Shown here one piece after another: positions 56,278-64,000 of a stretch of 64,000 bases of DNA (position 1 is the stretch's first letter; every line of letters begins with the position of its first letter). The translations under genes were made by a program, and so were the position numbers. The notes below the pieces were generated by a model. It was not told the origin of the DNA and ran no database searches. It worked only from the letters and a program-made list of their open reading frames with translations. This stretch comes from Sphingomonas mollis (GTDB taxonomy: Bacteria > Pseudomonadota > Alphaproteobacteria > Sphingomonadales > Sphingomonadaceae), in the NCBI RefSeq assembly GCF_016427505.1, contig NZ_JAELXS010000009.1:62001-126000 (forward strand), read 5' to 3'.

Positions 56278-57098
56278 GCGACGATCGTTACCGGCGGGAT
56301 CGGCCGGCGATGCCGCAGCGACGGAATTCGCGTCCGCACATCGGTTAACAACGCTGGATCGAGATCGACCACCGCCAGACCGGGCGTTTCCCCCATGTCC
56401 AGCAGCGCCTCGCCCCATGGATCGACCACCAGCGAATGGCCATAAGTCGTACGTCCATCGGCGTGAGTCCCGGTCTGCGCCGCGGCCACGACGAACGCTC
56501 CCGCCTCGATCGCGCGGGCGCGGAGCAGCACCTCCCAATGTGCCGCGCCGGTCGGCCGGGTGAACGCCGCCGGCACTGCCAGCACTGTCGCTCCGGCGTC
56601 GCTCAGCGTTCGATAGAGATCGGGGAAGCGGATATCGTAACAGATCGACAATCCGATCCGGCCGACGGGGCTATCTACCACGGTCGCCATTTCACCGGGC
56701 GCGTAGCTGGCAGATTCACGCCAGCTTTCGCCGCTCGGCAGGTCGACGTCGAAGAGGTGCAGCTTATCGTATCGGGCACGGATCGCACCGTCAGCGTCAA
56801 TGACGTAACCACGATTGGCCAGTCGGCCATCCGCCCGGCGCACCGCGAGCGATCCCAGTTGGACCCAAACGCCGTAACGCTCCGCTGCCTCGCGCACCGC
56901 CATCAGCACGATGTCGTCATCTTCGCCGACGATCGATGCCGCCGCACGTGTCCGGTCGCGATCGATCAGACCGGACATTTCCGGCGTGAACACCATCGCC
57001 GCCCCCAGCCCTGCCGCGCGCTCGATCGCGTCGACCAGCGTGGCGGCATTGACGGCCGGATCGATCCCGGCCGTCATCTGGAGAACGGCGGCCTTCAC
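56274..57098 (-). CDS. Nitrilase superfamily amidase (Nit1/deaminated-glutathione-amidase-like)
   Basis: A 274-residue carbon-nitrogen hydrolase with the Glu-Lys-Cys triad: FTPEMSG (Glu), RYDKLHLFDVD (Lys), SICYDIRFPDLY (Cys). Members close to this form act on deaminated glutathione. The start GTG 57098 overlaps the glutaredoxin stop (GTGA). The link with glutaredoxin fits a glutathione-repair role, by inference. Confidence 0.9.
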   Translation of the reverse strand: MKAAVLQMTAGIDPAVNAATLVDAIERAAGLGAAMVFTPEMSGLIDRDRTRAAASIVGEDDDIVLMAVREAAERYGVWVQLGSLAVRRADGRLANRGYVIDADGAIRARYDKLHLFDVDLPSGESWRESASYAPGEMATVVDSPVGRIGLSICYDIRFPDLYRTLSDAGATVLAVPAAFTRPTGAAHWEVLLRARAIEAGAFVVAAAQTGTHADGRTTYGHSLVVDPWGEALLDMGETPGLAVVDLDPALLTDVRTRIPSLRHRRPIPPVTIVA

Positions 57099-57352
57099 GC
57101 CGCCAGCAGCGGGTCGAGCCCCCCGGACCGATCCAGCGCCGCCAGATCGTCATAGCCACCGACATGGCGGCCATCGATGAACACCTGCGGCACGGTAGTG
57201 CGGCCCTGTGCCCGCTCGATCATCTCGGCGCGCTTCGGCCCGCCCAGCGTGATGTCGAATTCCTGCGGGTCGACGCCCTTGGAATCGAGCAACCGCATCG
57301 CCCGCGTGCAATAAGGGCAGAACGCCTTGGTATAGATTTCTACGTTGGCCAT
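57095..57352 (-). CDS. grxC: Glutaredoxin 3
   Basis: A thiol-disulfide oxidoreductase of 85 residues. The active site is AFCPYCTRA, and TVPQVFIDGRHVGGYDDL is the glutathione-binding region. ATG 57352 (MANVEIYTK) is preferred; ATG 57358 adds two residues. Confidence 0.94.
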   Translation of the reverse strand: MANVEIYTKAFCPYCTRAMRLLDSKGVDPQEFDITLGGPKRAEMIERAQGRTTVPQVFIDGRHVGGYDDLAALDRSGGLDPLLAA

Positions 57353-57383
57353 GGACATCAGGTGTGGTGACGGCCTGCGCTTG

Positions 57384-58121
57384 TCAATCATCGGCCGCGT
57401 CCGGCAGCACCCGCGCCCAGCACAGGATCGTCACCGATCGCGCCCCCGCCGCCAGCAGCGCGCGAGTGCAGGCGGTCGCGGTCGCGCCGGTCGTGTAGAC
57501 GTCGTCGACCAGCACCACCGCCCGGCCCCTGATCGCGTCCCGACGCGCGCGATCGACGACGAATACGCCGGCCACCGCCCTGGCCCGCGCACGGCGGCCG
57601 AGGCCGCGCAGCAACGGTGTCGCCCGCCGCCGTTGCAACGCATGATGATCGCGCGGCACGCCGGTCCTTTGTGATACGACGTCCGCGATCAATGCAGCCT
57701 GGTTGAACCCGCGACGCCATAATCGACCGCGATGCAGCGGCACCGGCACCAGCAGGTCGCCCGCCGCCGGCATCAGGCGAAGCATCGCCCGCGCCATCGT
57801 GTTCGCCAGCGCGATGCGGCCGCCATGCTTCAACCGCACCGCCAGCGCACCCGCCACATCGCCGTAAGCGACCGCCGCCCGCACGCCGGCATGTCGGGGC
57901 GGCGTGCCCGCGCAGGTCGCACAGACCGCCCCCTCGCCGCGGTCGAAGGCGAACGGCGTATGACAGGCCGCGCACCATGGCGGCCCCAGAAACCGCAATG
58001 CGCCCCAGCACGTGCCGCAGAACTGGTGGTCCTCCGCCACCGGTACGCCGCAGCCGGGGCAGCGCGGCGGCAGGGCGTAATCGGCGATCCATCGCAAGGG
58101 CTTCAGGACTGACCGCAGCAT
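57384..58121 (-). CDS. comF: ComF family phosphoribosyltransferase-like protein
   Basis: A 245-residue protein linked with DNA uptake. Its N-terminal zinc-binding region has several CxxC pairs (PRCPGCG, FCGTC, WCAACH, CATCAG). The phosphoribosyltransferase domain has PVPLHRGRLWRRGFNQA and the PRPP motif VVLVDDVYTTGAT. It precedes glutaredoxin by about 30 bp and is divergent from a methyltransferase gene. Confidence 0.92.
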   Translation of the reverse strand: MLRSVLKPLRWIADYALPPRCPGCGVPVAEDHQFCGTCWGALRFLGPPWCAACHTPFAFDRGEGAVCATCAGTPPRHAGVRAAVAYGDVAGALAVRLKHGGRIALANTMARAMLRLMPAAGDLLVPVPLHRGRLWRRGFNQAALIADVVSQRTGVPRDHHALQRRRATPLLRGLGRRARARAVAGVFVVDRARRDAIRGRAVVLVDDVYTTGATATACTRALLAAGARSVTILCWARVLPDAADD

Positions 58122-58164
58122 CCATCGCTTGTCGCCGGCCCACGCGCACGGCACAAGCGCCGGC

Positions 58165-59010
58165 ATGGACGTGCCCGACATCTTCGATCGCACCGCCCGG
58201 CGCCGGCGCCGCGACCGCGCGACCGACCGCTACGCCGCGCATGATTTTCTCCGTACCGCGATGCTCGACGGTGTTGCCGACCGGCTGGATACGGTGACGC
58301 GTTCGTTCACAGATATCCTCGATCTCGGTTCGTTCGATGGCGCCTTCCTGCCACCGCCGGGCACCCGCGTTGCGCGACTGGATGCTGGTTTCGGGTTCGC
58401 AAAGCAGAGCGAGGGCGTTCAGGGGGATGAGGACCGGTTGCCCTTCGCGGACGGCGCGTTCGATTGCGTGGTGAGTGCCGGGGTGCTCGACCAGATCGGT
58501 GATCTGCCCGGCGCCCTGTCGCTGGCTCGCCGGGTGCTGCGGCCCGACGGTCTGTTCCTAGCCGCGTTCGTCGGTGCCGGCTCCTTTCCGGCACTTCGTC
58601 GCGCATTCCAGATCGCGGAACGCGATCGTCCCGTCGCGCGGCTGCATCCGCAGGTCGATGTGCGGTCGGCGGGCGATCTGCTGGTCAGGGCCGGCTTCGC
58701 GTTGCCGGTCGCGGATATCGAGACGCTCGACATCGGCTATCCCGATCTGGGCAGACTGTTGCAGGATCTGCGCGGGATGGCCGGTACGAACATCCTGACC
58801 GATCGCCACCCGTTGTCGCCCGGCGCCCTGTCCCGCGCGGCCGCCGCATTCGCCGATGCCGCCGGCCCCGACGGCCGCACCCGCGAGCGCATCGATATCA
58901 TCTTCCTCACCGGCTGGGCGCCCGACGCATCGCAACCGCAACCGGCCAAGCGCGGCAGCGGCAAAAGCTCGCTCGCCGAGGCCCTCGCGCGCCGCGATCC
59001 ACTCGACTGA
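58165..59010 (+). CDS. SAM-dependent methyltransferase (NDUFAF5/BioC-like)
   Basis: A 281-residue class I methyltransferase. The motif I is DILDLGSFDGAFLPP and DRLPFADGAFDCVVSAGVLDQIGDLPGAL is motifs II-III. The DVPDIFDRTARRRRRDRA start resembles the NDUFAF5 group, which in mitochondria acts on complex I. The C-terminal tail is basic. Divergent from comF, a pairing common in alphaproteobacteria. Confidence 0.85.
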   Translation: MDVPDIFDRTARRRRRDRATDRYAAHDFLRTAMLDGVADRLDTVTRSFTDILDLGSFDGAFLPPPGTRVARLDAGFGFAKQSEGVQGDEDRLPFADGAFDCVVSAGVLDQIGDLPGALSLARRVLRPDGLFLAAFVGAGSFPALRRAFQIAERDRPVARLHPQVDVRSAGDLLVRAGFALPVADIETLDIGYPDLGRLLQDLRGMAGTNILTDRHPLSPGALSRAAAAFADAAGPDGRTRERIDIIFLTGWAPDASQPQPAKRGSGKSSLAEALARRDPLD

Positions 59011-59018
59011 TTCTTCGT

Positions 59019-60116
59019 TTACAGGCCGAATTCACTCATCTCGACGACGCGGTGCTCCCGCGCGCTGATTTCGGCAGCGGTACCGATCGCCACCGCACGC
59101 AAACCGTCCTCCGCGCTGACGAGTACCGGCCCCTCGCCACGCACCGCCGCCGCGAAGGCGACATGCTGGTAATAGGTCGCGCCCTCGTGCGAGCCGGCGG
59201 CATGGGCGGTCGGATCGATCGCGACGCGGGTACGCTCGGGGCGCTTCTGACCCCGGAAGCCGACGCGGGGTGAGAAGATCAGGTCGCCGGGCGGGATAAG
59301 CACGTCGAGCCGCGCAGCATCGCCGGTAGCGCTCATCTCCTCCTGATGCTCGGCCCCGTCGGCGAACATGGAGAGATCGAGCATGGCGCGGACGCCATTG
59401 GCGAAATCGACCGTGGTGAAGCTGTTATCGATGATGTCGGGCCGGGCGCCGTCATATCGTTCGTCGAGATGGTTCACGTCCATCGCGCCGGAACAATAGA
59501 CTCGGACCGGCTCCGACTGCACGACCAGCCGCATCAGGTCGAAAAAATGGCAGCATTTCTCGACCATCGTGCCACCGGTGTTGCGCGCGAAGCGATTCCA
59601 GTCGCCGACCTTGGGCAAGAAGGGAAAACGGTGCTCGCGGATCGACAGCATCTGCAGGCGACCGACCCGCCCCTGGTGAATCTGGTCGATAAAGGCGGCG
59701 GCCGGCGGCATGAAGCGGTATTCCATGCCTGTCCAGAACGGGCGGTCACGCGATGCCGCACGATCGACGATCCAGCGGGCATCGTCCATCGTCGTCGCCA
59801 GCGGCTTTTCGCACAGAACCGCCGCATCCATGCCGAACAACGGGTCCAGCACCGTCCGATGCGTGTGGTTGGGTGAGGCGATGACGATCGCATCGACCTG
59901 CGCATCGCGAGCGAAGGCGGCAACGCTGGCATAGGCGACGACGCCGGCGGCACGCTCGCCCAACGCATTCCGCGCCCAGTCGAGCGAGGTCGCCACGGGA
60001 TCGGCGATCGCCACCACCTCCGCGTCGGGAATCAGGGCGATATTGTGGAGATGCTCCACCCCCATCATGCCCGTTCCGACCACGCCGTACCTGATCGCGG
60101 CTACCATCGCGTTCAT
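59019..60116 (-). CDS. Gfo/Idh/MocA family oxidoreductase
   Basis: A 365-residue NAD(P)-dependent dehydrogenase for sugars, inositols or related. The Rossmann motif is YGVVGTGMMGVEHLHN, and the catalytic lysine is in CEKPLA, with GGTMVEKCCHFFDLMR as the sugar-binding region. The ATG 60116 lies only nine bases from the divergent aldo/keto reductase start. It is convergent with the methyltransferase gene. Confidence 0.88.
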   Translation of the reverse strand: MNAMVAAIRYGVVGTGMMGVEHLHNIALIPDAEVVAIADPVATSLDWARNALGERAAGVVAYASVAAFARDAQVDAIVIASPNHTHRTVLDPLFGMDAAVLCEKPLATTMDDARWIVDRAASRDRPFWTGMEYRFMPPAAAFIDQIHQGRVGRLQMLSIREHRFPFLPKVGDWNRFARNTGGTMVEKCCHFFDLMRLVVQSEPVRVYCSGAMDVNHLDERYDGARPDIIDNSFTTVDFANGVRAMLDLSMFADGAEHQEEMSATGDAARLDVLIPPGDLIFSPRVGFRGQKRPERTRVAIDPTAHAAGSHEGATYYQHVAFAAAVRGEGPVLVSAEDGLRAVAIGTAAEISAREHRVVEMSEFGL

Positions 60117-60125
60117 CCCTATGCC

Positions 60126-61034
60126 ATGTCGCCGGTCATGACGACGCTGCGCCTTTCCGCTCAACTCCGCCCGCTCGGCAAGAGCGATCTGCTTGTCTCG
60201 CCGATAGCCTGGGGCATGTGGCGGCTCGCCGGAGACGACATTCCAGCGGTACGCGCGTTGATCGACGCGGCGTTCGAGGCGGGAATCACGCTGTTCGACA
60301 CGGCGGACATCTATGGTTGCGACACGCCCGCCGGGTTCGGATCGGCCGAGGCGCTGTTCGGACGGGCACTGGCGGAGGCGCCGGATCTGCGTGACCGAAT
60401 GGTCGTCGCGACCAAGGGCGGTATCCGGCCCGGTATCCCGTATAACTCCAGCGCCGATTATCTGGGGACTGCCCTGGACGATTCGCTCCGCCGCATGCGT
60501 ATCGAGCATGTCGATCTGTACCAGATTCATCGGCGCGACCTGCTCACCCATCCGCAGGAAGTCGCCGCCACGCTCGATCGCATGGTGACATCCGGCAAGG
60601 TTCGTGAAGTCGGCGTTTCCAACTACAGTCCCGCCGAAATCGACGCGGTGCAGGCATTTCTGGATCGCCGGATCGTCAGCACGCAGCCGGAATTTTCGGC
60701 CCTTCATACTGCGCCGCTGTTCGACGGAACACTGGATCAGGCGATGCGGCTCGATCTGGCGGTACTCGCCTGGTCACCGCTTGGTGGCGGACGGCTGGCT
60801 GACGGCACGCATCCGGCGGCGCAGGCTTTGGCGGCGCAGGGGGCACGGTACGGCGTCGATGCCGCCACCGCCGCGCTCGCCTGGGTGATGGCGCATCCGG
60901 CTGGTATCATTCCGATCGTGGGATCGCAGACGCCGTCCCGTATCCTGGCATCGGCCAGGGCTTACCAGATCGAATGGACCCGCGCCGAATGGTACGGGGT
61001 CTTGCAGGCCGGGATGGGAGAGATGCTGCCATGA
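60126..61034 (+). CDS. Aldo/keto reductase
   Basis: A 302-residue NADPH-dependent reductase of the AKR fold. The catalytic tetrad is seen as FDTADIYG (Asp and Tyr), VVATKGG (Lys) and YQIHRRD (His). GVSNYSPAEI and IIPIVGSQTPSRI are typical of the cofactor end. ATG 60126 or 60138 can be used. It overlaps the monooxygenase gene by ATGA. Confidence 0.9.
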   Translation: MSPVMTTLRLSAQLRPLGKSDLLVSPIAWGMWRLAGDDIPAVRALIDAAFEAGITLFDTADIYGCDTPAGFGSAEALFGRALAEAPDLRDRMVVATKGGIRPGIPYNSSADYLGTALDDSLRRMRIEHVDLYQIHRRDLLTHPQEVAATLDRMVTSGKVREVGVSNYSPAEIDAVQAFLDRRIVSTQPEFSALHTAPLFDGTLDQAMRLDLAVLAWSPLGGGRLADGTHPAAQALAAQGARYGVDAATAALAWVMAHPAGIIPIVGSQTPSRILASARAYQIEWTRAEWYGVLQAGMGEMLP

Positions 61035-62107
61035 GGACGACGCTTCCTCCCTGCGAGATCAGTTGGTTCTCCGCGCTGTGCGACGACGATTACGAATTTC
61101 TGGGCGTTCCCGATCCGAAACTGCAATCGAGCTTCGAACATTGCCGGGACATCGTGATGCAGGCGGAGAGCGGCGGGTTCGACAATGTGCTGCTGCCGTC
61201 CGGCTATGCGCTGGGCATCGACACCACCGCCTTTGCCGCGGCGATGGCCGCGATGTTGACACGGATACGGACATTGATGGCGGTGCGGATCGGCGAAAGC
61301 TGGCCGCCGCAACTGGCTCGGCAGATCGCCACCATCGACCGGATGATGGGCGGGCGGCTGACCGTCAATATCATCTCCAGCGATCTGCCTGGCGAAACGT
61401 TGGCAAGCGAGCCGCGCTACGCCCGCACGGTCGAGGCGATGACGATCCTGCGCACGTTGCTGGATGGAAAGCCGCTCGATCATCAGGGCGAGTTCTGGCG
61501 ATTGAAGCTGGATCCACCGCGCATCACGACCATGAGCGGGCGCTGTCCGCCGTTTTATTTCGGCGGACTGTCGCCGGCGGCGCGTGAGGCAGCGGCGCAA
61601 GGATGCGACGTGTATCTGATGTGGCCGGATACGATGGAGGGGGTACGTGGTATCGTGTCGGACATGCGCACCCGTGCGGGCCGCCACGGTCGCACACTGC
61701 GCTTCGGCTACCGCGTCCATGTTGTCGTGCGCGAAACCGAGGCGGAGGCGTGGGCCGCCGCCGATCGCCTGTTGTCCAAACTGGACGATGCGACCGGTGC
61801 CGAAATCCGGTCGCGTTCGCTCGATTCGCAGTCGGCGGGCGTCCGCCGGCAAGCCGAGCTGCGCGAAGAAGCCGCGCGTCAGGACGGTTATGCCGAGGCG
61901 AATTTGTGGACGGGTATCGGCCGTGCACGATCGGGTTGCGGGGCGGCGATCGTCGGCGATCCGGATCAGGTGCTCGCAAAACTCAACGCCTATCGGGCGG
62001 AGGGGATCGATGCGTTCATCCTCTCGGGATACCCCCATGCCGCCGAGGCGGACCTGTTTGCGCGACATGTGTTGCCGCATATCGACCACGCGCCCTTGAT
62101 GCTTTGA
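61031..62107 (+). CDS. Luciferase-like (LLM) flavin-dependent monooxygenase, SsuD-like
   Basis: A 358-residue FMNH2-dependent monooxygenase related to alkanesulfonate monooxygenase. GLSPAAREAAAQGCDVYLMW and GRLTVNIISSDLPGE are characteristic, and TRIRTLMAVRIGESWPPQLARQIATIDRMMGG fits the bacterial luciferase fold. A separate flavin reductase is not seen nearby. The substrate may be a sulfonate or another organic compound. Overlaps the AKR gene. Confidence 0.88.
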   Translation: MRTTLPPCEISWFSALCDDDYEFLGVPDPKLQSSFEHCRDIVMQAESGGFDNVLLPSGYALGIDTTAFAAAMAAMLTRIRTLMAVRIGESWPPQLARQIATIDRMMGGRLTVNIISSDLPGETLASEPRYARTVEAMTILRTLLDGKPLDHQGEFWRLKLDPPRITTMSGRCPPFYFGGLSPAAREAAAQGCDVYLMWPDTMEGVRGIVSDMRTRAGRHGRTLRFGYRVHVVVRETEAEAWAAADRLLSKLDDATGAEIRSRSLDSQSAGVRRQAELREEAARQDGYAEANLWTGIGRARSGCGAAIVGDPDQVLAKLNAYRAEGIDAFILSGYPHAAEADLFARHVLPHIDHAPLML

Positions 62108-62173
62108 TAGAGAAACTGCCTCGCCGCGTCGGTCGTCTGCTGGTCATGTTCATGGCATGAACGGGTCACATCA

Positions 62174-63424
62174 TTGAAAACGGTCGGCCAACTTGGTGCC
62201 CGGCATCGCGCGCTGTTGTTCGCGCTGGTCATCACCGCGGGCGTGCTCAATCTGGTCGATCGCCAGATCATCGCGGTGCTGAAGCCGGTGATCGCCGTCG
62301 ATCTGGGTTGGACGGACAATGATTACGGCACGCTCGCCGCCTGGTTCCAGACGGGAGCTGCCGTCGGGTTCCTGTTCAGTGGCTGGATCGCCGATCGACT
62401 GGGGGTGAAATGGGCCAACCCGGTTGGCGTAGCGGCATGGAGCGTCGCCGCTTTGCTGCACGGATGGGCGCGGTCGATGATCGAATTCACGGCGGTCCGC
62501 ATCGCCCTGGGTGCGACCGAGGCGATGGGCACGCCGACCGGCACCAAGACCGTGGCCGCCGTGCTGCCGCCACGCTGGCGATCGACGGGCTTCGGCGCGA
62601 CCAACGCCGCGAGCAGCCTGGGAGCGATCCTGGCACCTTTGGCGATCCCCGCCATCGCCCTGTGGTTTGGCTGGCGGGGTACGTTCGTCGTGGCGGGCGC
62701 GATCGGGCTGGTCTGGGCGTTGGCGTGGCTGATCGCGGCGCGGGGCGTGACCTTCACCGCGCCTCCGGTCGCGAACGGGCCGATCGTCATCGCGGACGGG
62801 CCGATCCTGCGCGATCGACGGACATGGGCGGTTGCGGGGGCGAAAATCCTGTCGGACGCGACGTGGTGGCTGCTGCTTTTCTGGCTGCCCGATTTCTTCC
62901 ACCGCCAGTTCGGCCTGACCGGGGTGGCGCTCGGCGTGCCGCTCGCGATCGCCTATGGCGGCGCGGCGGTAGGCTCGCTGGTCGGGGGTAGCGTTTCGAC
63001 CCGGTTGCTTGGCCTTGGATATTCGGTGAACTGGGTGCGCAAGGGCATCATGCTGGCCGCGGCATTGGCGGTGGTGCCGATCCCGTTCGCGCTCGTCACG
63101 CATGACTATCCGGTCGCGGTCGCTCTGATGGCGCTGGCACTGGCCGGGCATCAGGCGTTCTCCACAAATCTATTCGCGCTGATCGCCGATATCGTGCCGC
63201 AACGCCGGGTCGGACGCGTAACCGCGTTCGGCTCGTTCTGCGGAAATGTCGGCGGCATCGGCATCGCCAAGGTCGCAGGCCTGACCTTGGCCGCGGGCCT
63301 TGGTTATCTGCCGCTGCTGCTGTTCGCGAGCGTGGCCTATCTGGCGGCATTGGGCTGGATCCAGCTGCTGTTGCCGAAGCTGGTCGCCTTGGAGGATGAT
63401 GTGCCGATCCCTGCCATGGTATAA
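62174..63424 (+). CDS. MFS transporter
   Basis: A 416-residue permease with about twelve helices. NLVDRQIIAVLKPVIAVDLGWTDNDYG is the start typical of the organic-anion (phthalate/glucarate-like) group, and DRLGVKW the loop 2-3 motif. The start is TTG 62174, without a strong ribosome site. It may import the compound handled by the neighbouring enzymes. Confidence 0.85.
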   Translation: MKTVGQLGARHRALLFALVITAGVLNLVDRQIIAVLKPVIAVDLGWTDNDYGTLAAWFQTGAAVGFLFSGWIADRLGVKWANPVGVAAWSVAALLHGWARSMIEFTAVRIALGATEAMGTPTGTKTVAAVLPPRWRSTGFGATNAASSLGAILAPLAIPAIALWFGWRGTFVVAGAIGLVWALAWLIAARGVTFTAPPVANGPIVIADGPILRDRRTWAVAGAKILSDATWWLLLFWLPDFFHRQFGLTGVALGVPLAIAYGGAAVGSLVGGSVSTRLLGLGYSVNWVRKGIMLAAALAVVPIPFALVTHDYPVAVALMALALAGHQAFSTNLFALIADIVPQRRVGRVTAFGSFCGNVGGIGIAKVAGLTLAAGLGYLPLLLFASVAYLAALGWIQLLLPKLVALEDDVPIPAMV

Positions 63425-63510
63425 AGTAGGGTTAGGGCGCTCCCTTGCGCTTCTTTATATCCGATCAACCTAATGGGAATTAACAGGACCAGATACAAAA
63501 GGGGCAATCG

Positions 63511-64000
63511 ATGACTGACCGCTACCTGCTCATGCTGCTCGCTAGCACCACCATGATCGCCACGGCTATACCAGCCGTCGCACAGGAAGCGGCCCCGCCG
63601 ACCGAGGCTGATGCCACCGAACGAACACCCGATGCCCCCACCGGCGATATCGTCGTCACCGCGCGTTTCCGCAACGAGACCTTGCAACAGGTGCCGATCG
63701 CGATCACCGCCGTATCGGGCACCTCGCTCGCCGAGCGGCAATTGAACAATGTCGAAACGATCGCCGCCTCGATCCCCTCGGTCGGGTTCCGCAGCGGCGC
63801 TTCGAACAAGGATCGCACGATCTTCATCCGCGGTGTCGGGACGATCACCACCTCGCCGGGCGTCGAGCCATCGGTATCGACGGTACTGGATGGCGTCGTG
63901 TTGAGCCGCCCGGGCCAATCGACGCTTGATCTAGGCGAAGTCGAACGCATCGAGGTATTGCGCGGGCCACAGGGAACGCTCTTCGGGAAGAACGCGTCAG
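63511..64000 (+). CDS. TonB-dependent receptor, 5' part cut by window edge
   Basis: The first 163 residues of a receptor. A signal peptide ends near AVAQE, a TonB box-like GDIVVTARFRNE follows, and the plug domain begins (VPIAITAVSGTSLAERQL, TIFIRGVGTITT, VERIEVLRGPQGTLFGKNAS). The end FGKNAS is typical of the large sphingomonad receptor group. AAAAGGGG precedes ATG 63511. It is likely the outer-membrane uptake step of the upstream cluster. Confidence 0.92.
   Translation, partial: MTDRYLLMLLASTTMIATAIPAVAQEAAPPTEADATERTPDAPTGDIVVTARFRNETLQQVPIAITAVSGTSLAERQLNNVETIAASIPSVGFRSGASNKDRTIFIRGVGTITTSPGVEPSVSTVLDGVVLSRPGQSTLDLGEVERIEVLRGPQGTLFGKNAS

Overview
The window reads as a chromosomal segment of a GC-rich alphaproteobacterium of the Sphingomonas type. 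Support comes from a class III formaldehyde/glutathione module, a TonB receptor with a partner lipoprotein, a cytochrome c maturation operon (system I), an exosortase-A-associated decarboxylase/ligase pair, small interspersed palindromic repeats of the kind common in sphingomonads, and the tRNA sequences. Coding density is very high. Most operonic neighbours overlap by 4 bp (ATGA, GTGA or TTGA), so several starts are GTG or TTG.

Layout. 0-5 kb: edge of a cysteine desulfurase gene, an alpha/beta hydrolase, a second hydrolase broken by a frameshift, and a threonine dehydratase coupled to a 59-residue membrane protein. 4-6.5 kb: ornithine-type decarboxylase and deoxyhypusine-synthase-like protein (polyamines). 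6.8-9.9 kb: exosortase-A-associated decarboxylase, acyl-CoA ligase and divergent acyl carrier protein. 9.9-15 kb: thioredoxin reductase, a stand-alone molybdopterin formate-dehydrogenase-like oxidoreductase with mobA and fdhD, tRNA-Met, and an RNA cyclic phosphodiesterase. 15-18.7 kb: Kup, alanine dehydrogenase, DUF3072 protein. 18.7-23.4 kb: ccmC-D-E-F-dsbE-ccmH-TPR operon without ccmAB. 23.5-24.7 kb: Leu/Val-type dehydrogenase and tRNA-His. 24.7-36 kb: a complete gspC-D-E-F-G-H-I-J-K-L-M-N type II secretion operon.

36-41.5 kb: a prolyl-4-hydroxylase-type dioxygenase, a TonB-dependent receptor and a surface lipoprotein. The lipoprotein promoter region carries four direct repeats at exact 11-bp spacing that look like a PhoB box. 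Together with the T2SS this suggests a phosphate-starvation secretion/uptake locus. 41.5-49.5 kb: RadC, membrane and regulatory proteins, DUF808, tRNA-Val, HU, Lon with a heat-shock-like promoter, and an M1 peptidase. 49.5-50.3 kb: a decayed IS481-family element that has itself been hit by small repeats.

50.4-55 kb: one tightly overlapped operon, adhC-VOC-purU-fghA-folE-SDR, joining glutathione-dependent formaldehyde oxidation, formyl-folate turnover and pterin synthesis. 55-59 kb: DUF2945, SWIB, tRNA-Arg, DUF1178-nitrilase-glutaredoxin, ComF and a methyltransferase. 59-64 kb: a likely catabolic cluster (Gfo/Idh oxidoreductase divergent from aldo/keto reductase, luciferase-like monooxygenase, MFS transporter, TonB receptor) running off the window end.

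No CRISPR array, rRNA operon, phage or intact insertion sequence was seen. The most promising leads for something undescribed are the Pho-box lipoprotein/receptor/dioxygenase next to the T2SS, the formaldehyde-pterin operon, and the detached exosortase-associated ACP/ligase/decarboxylase module beside the polyamine genes.
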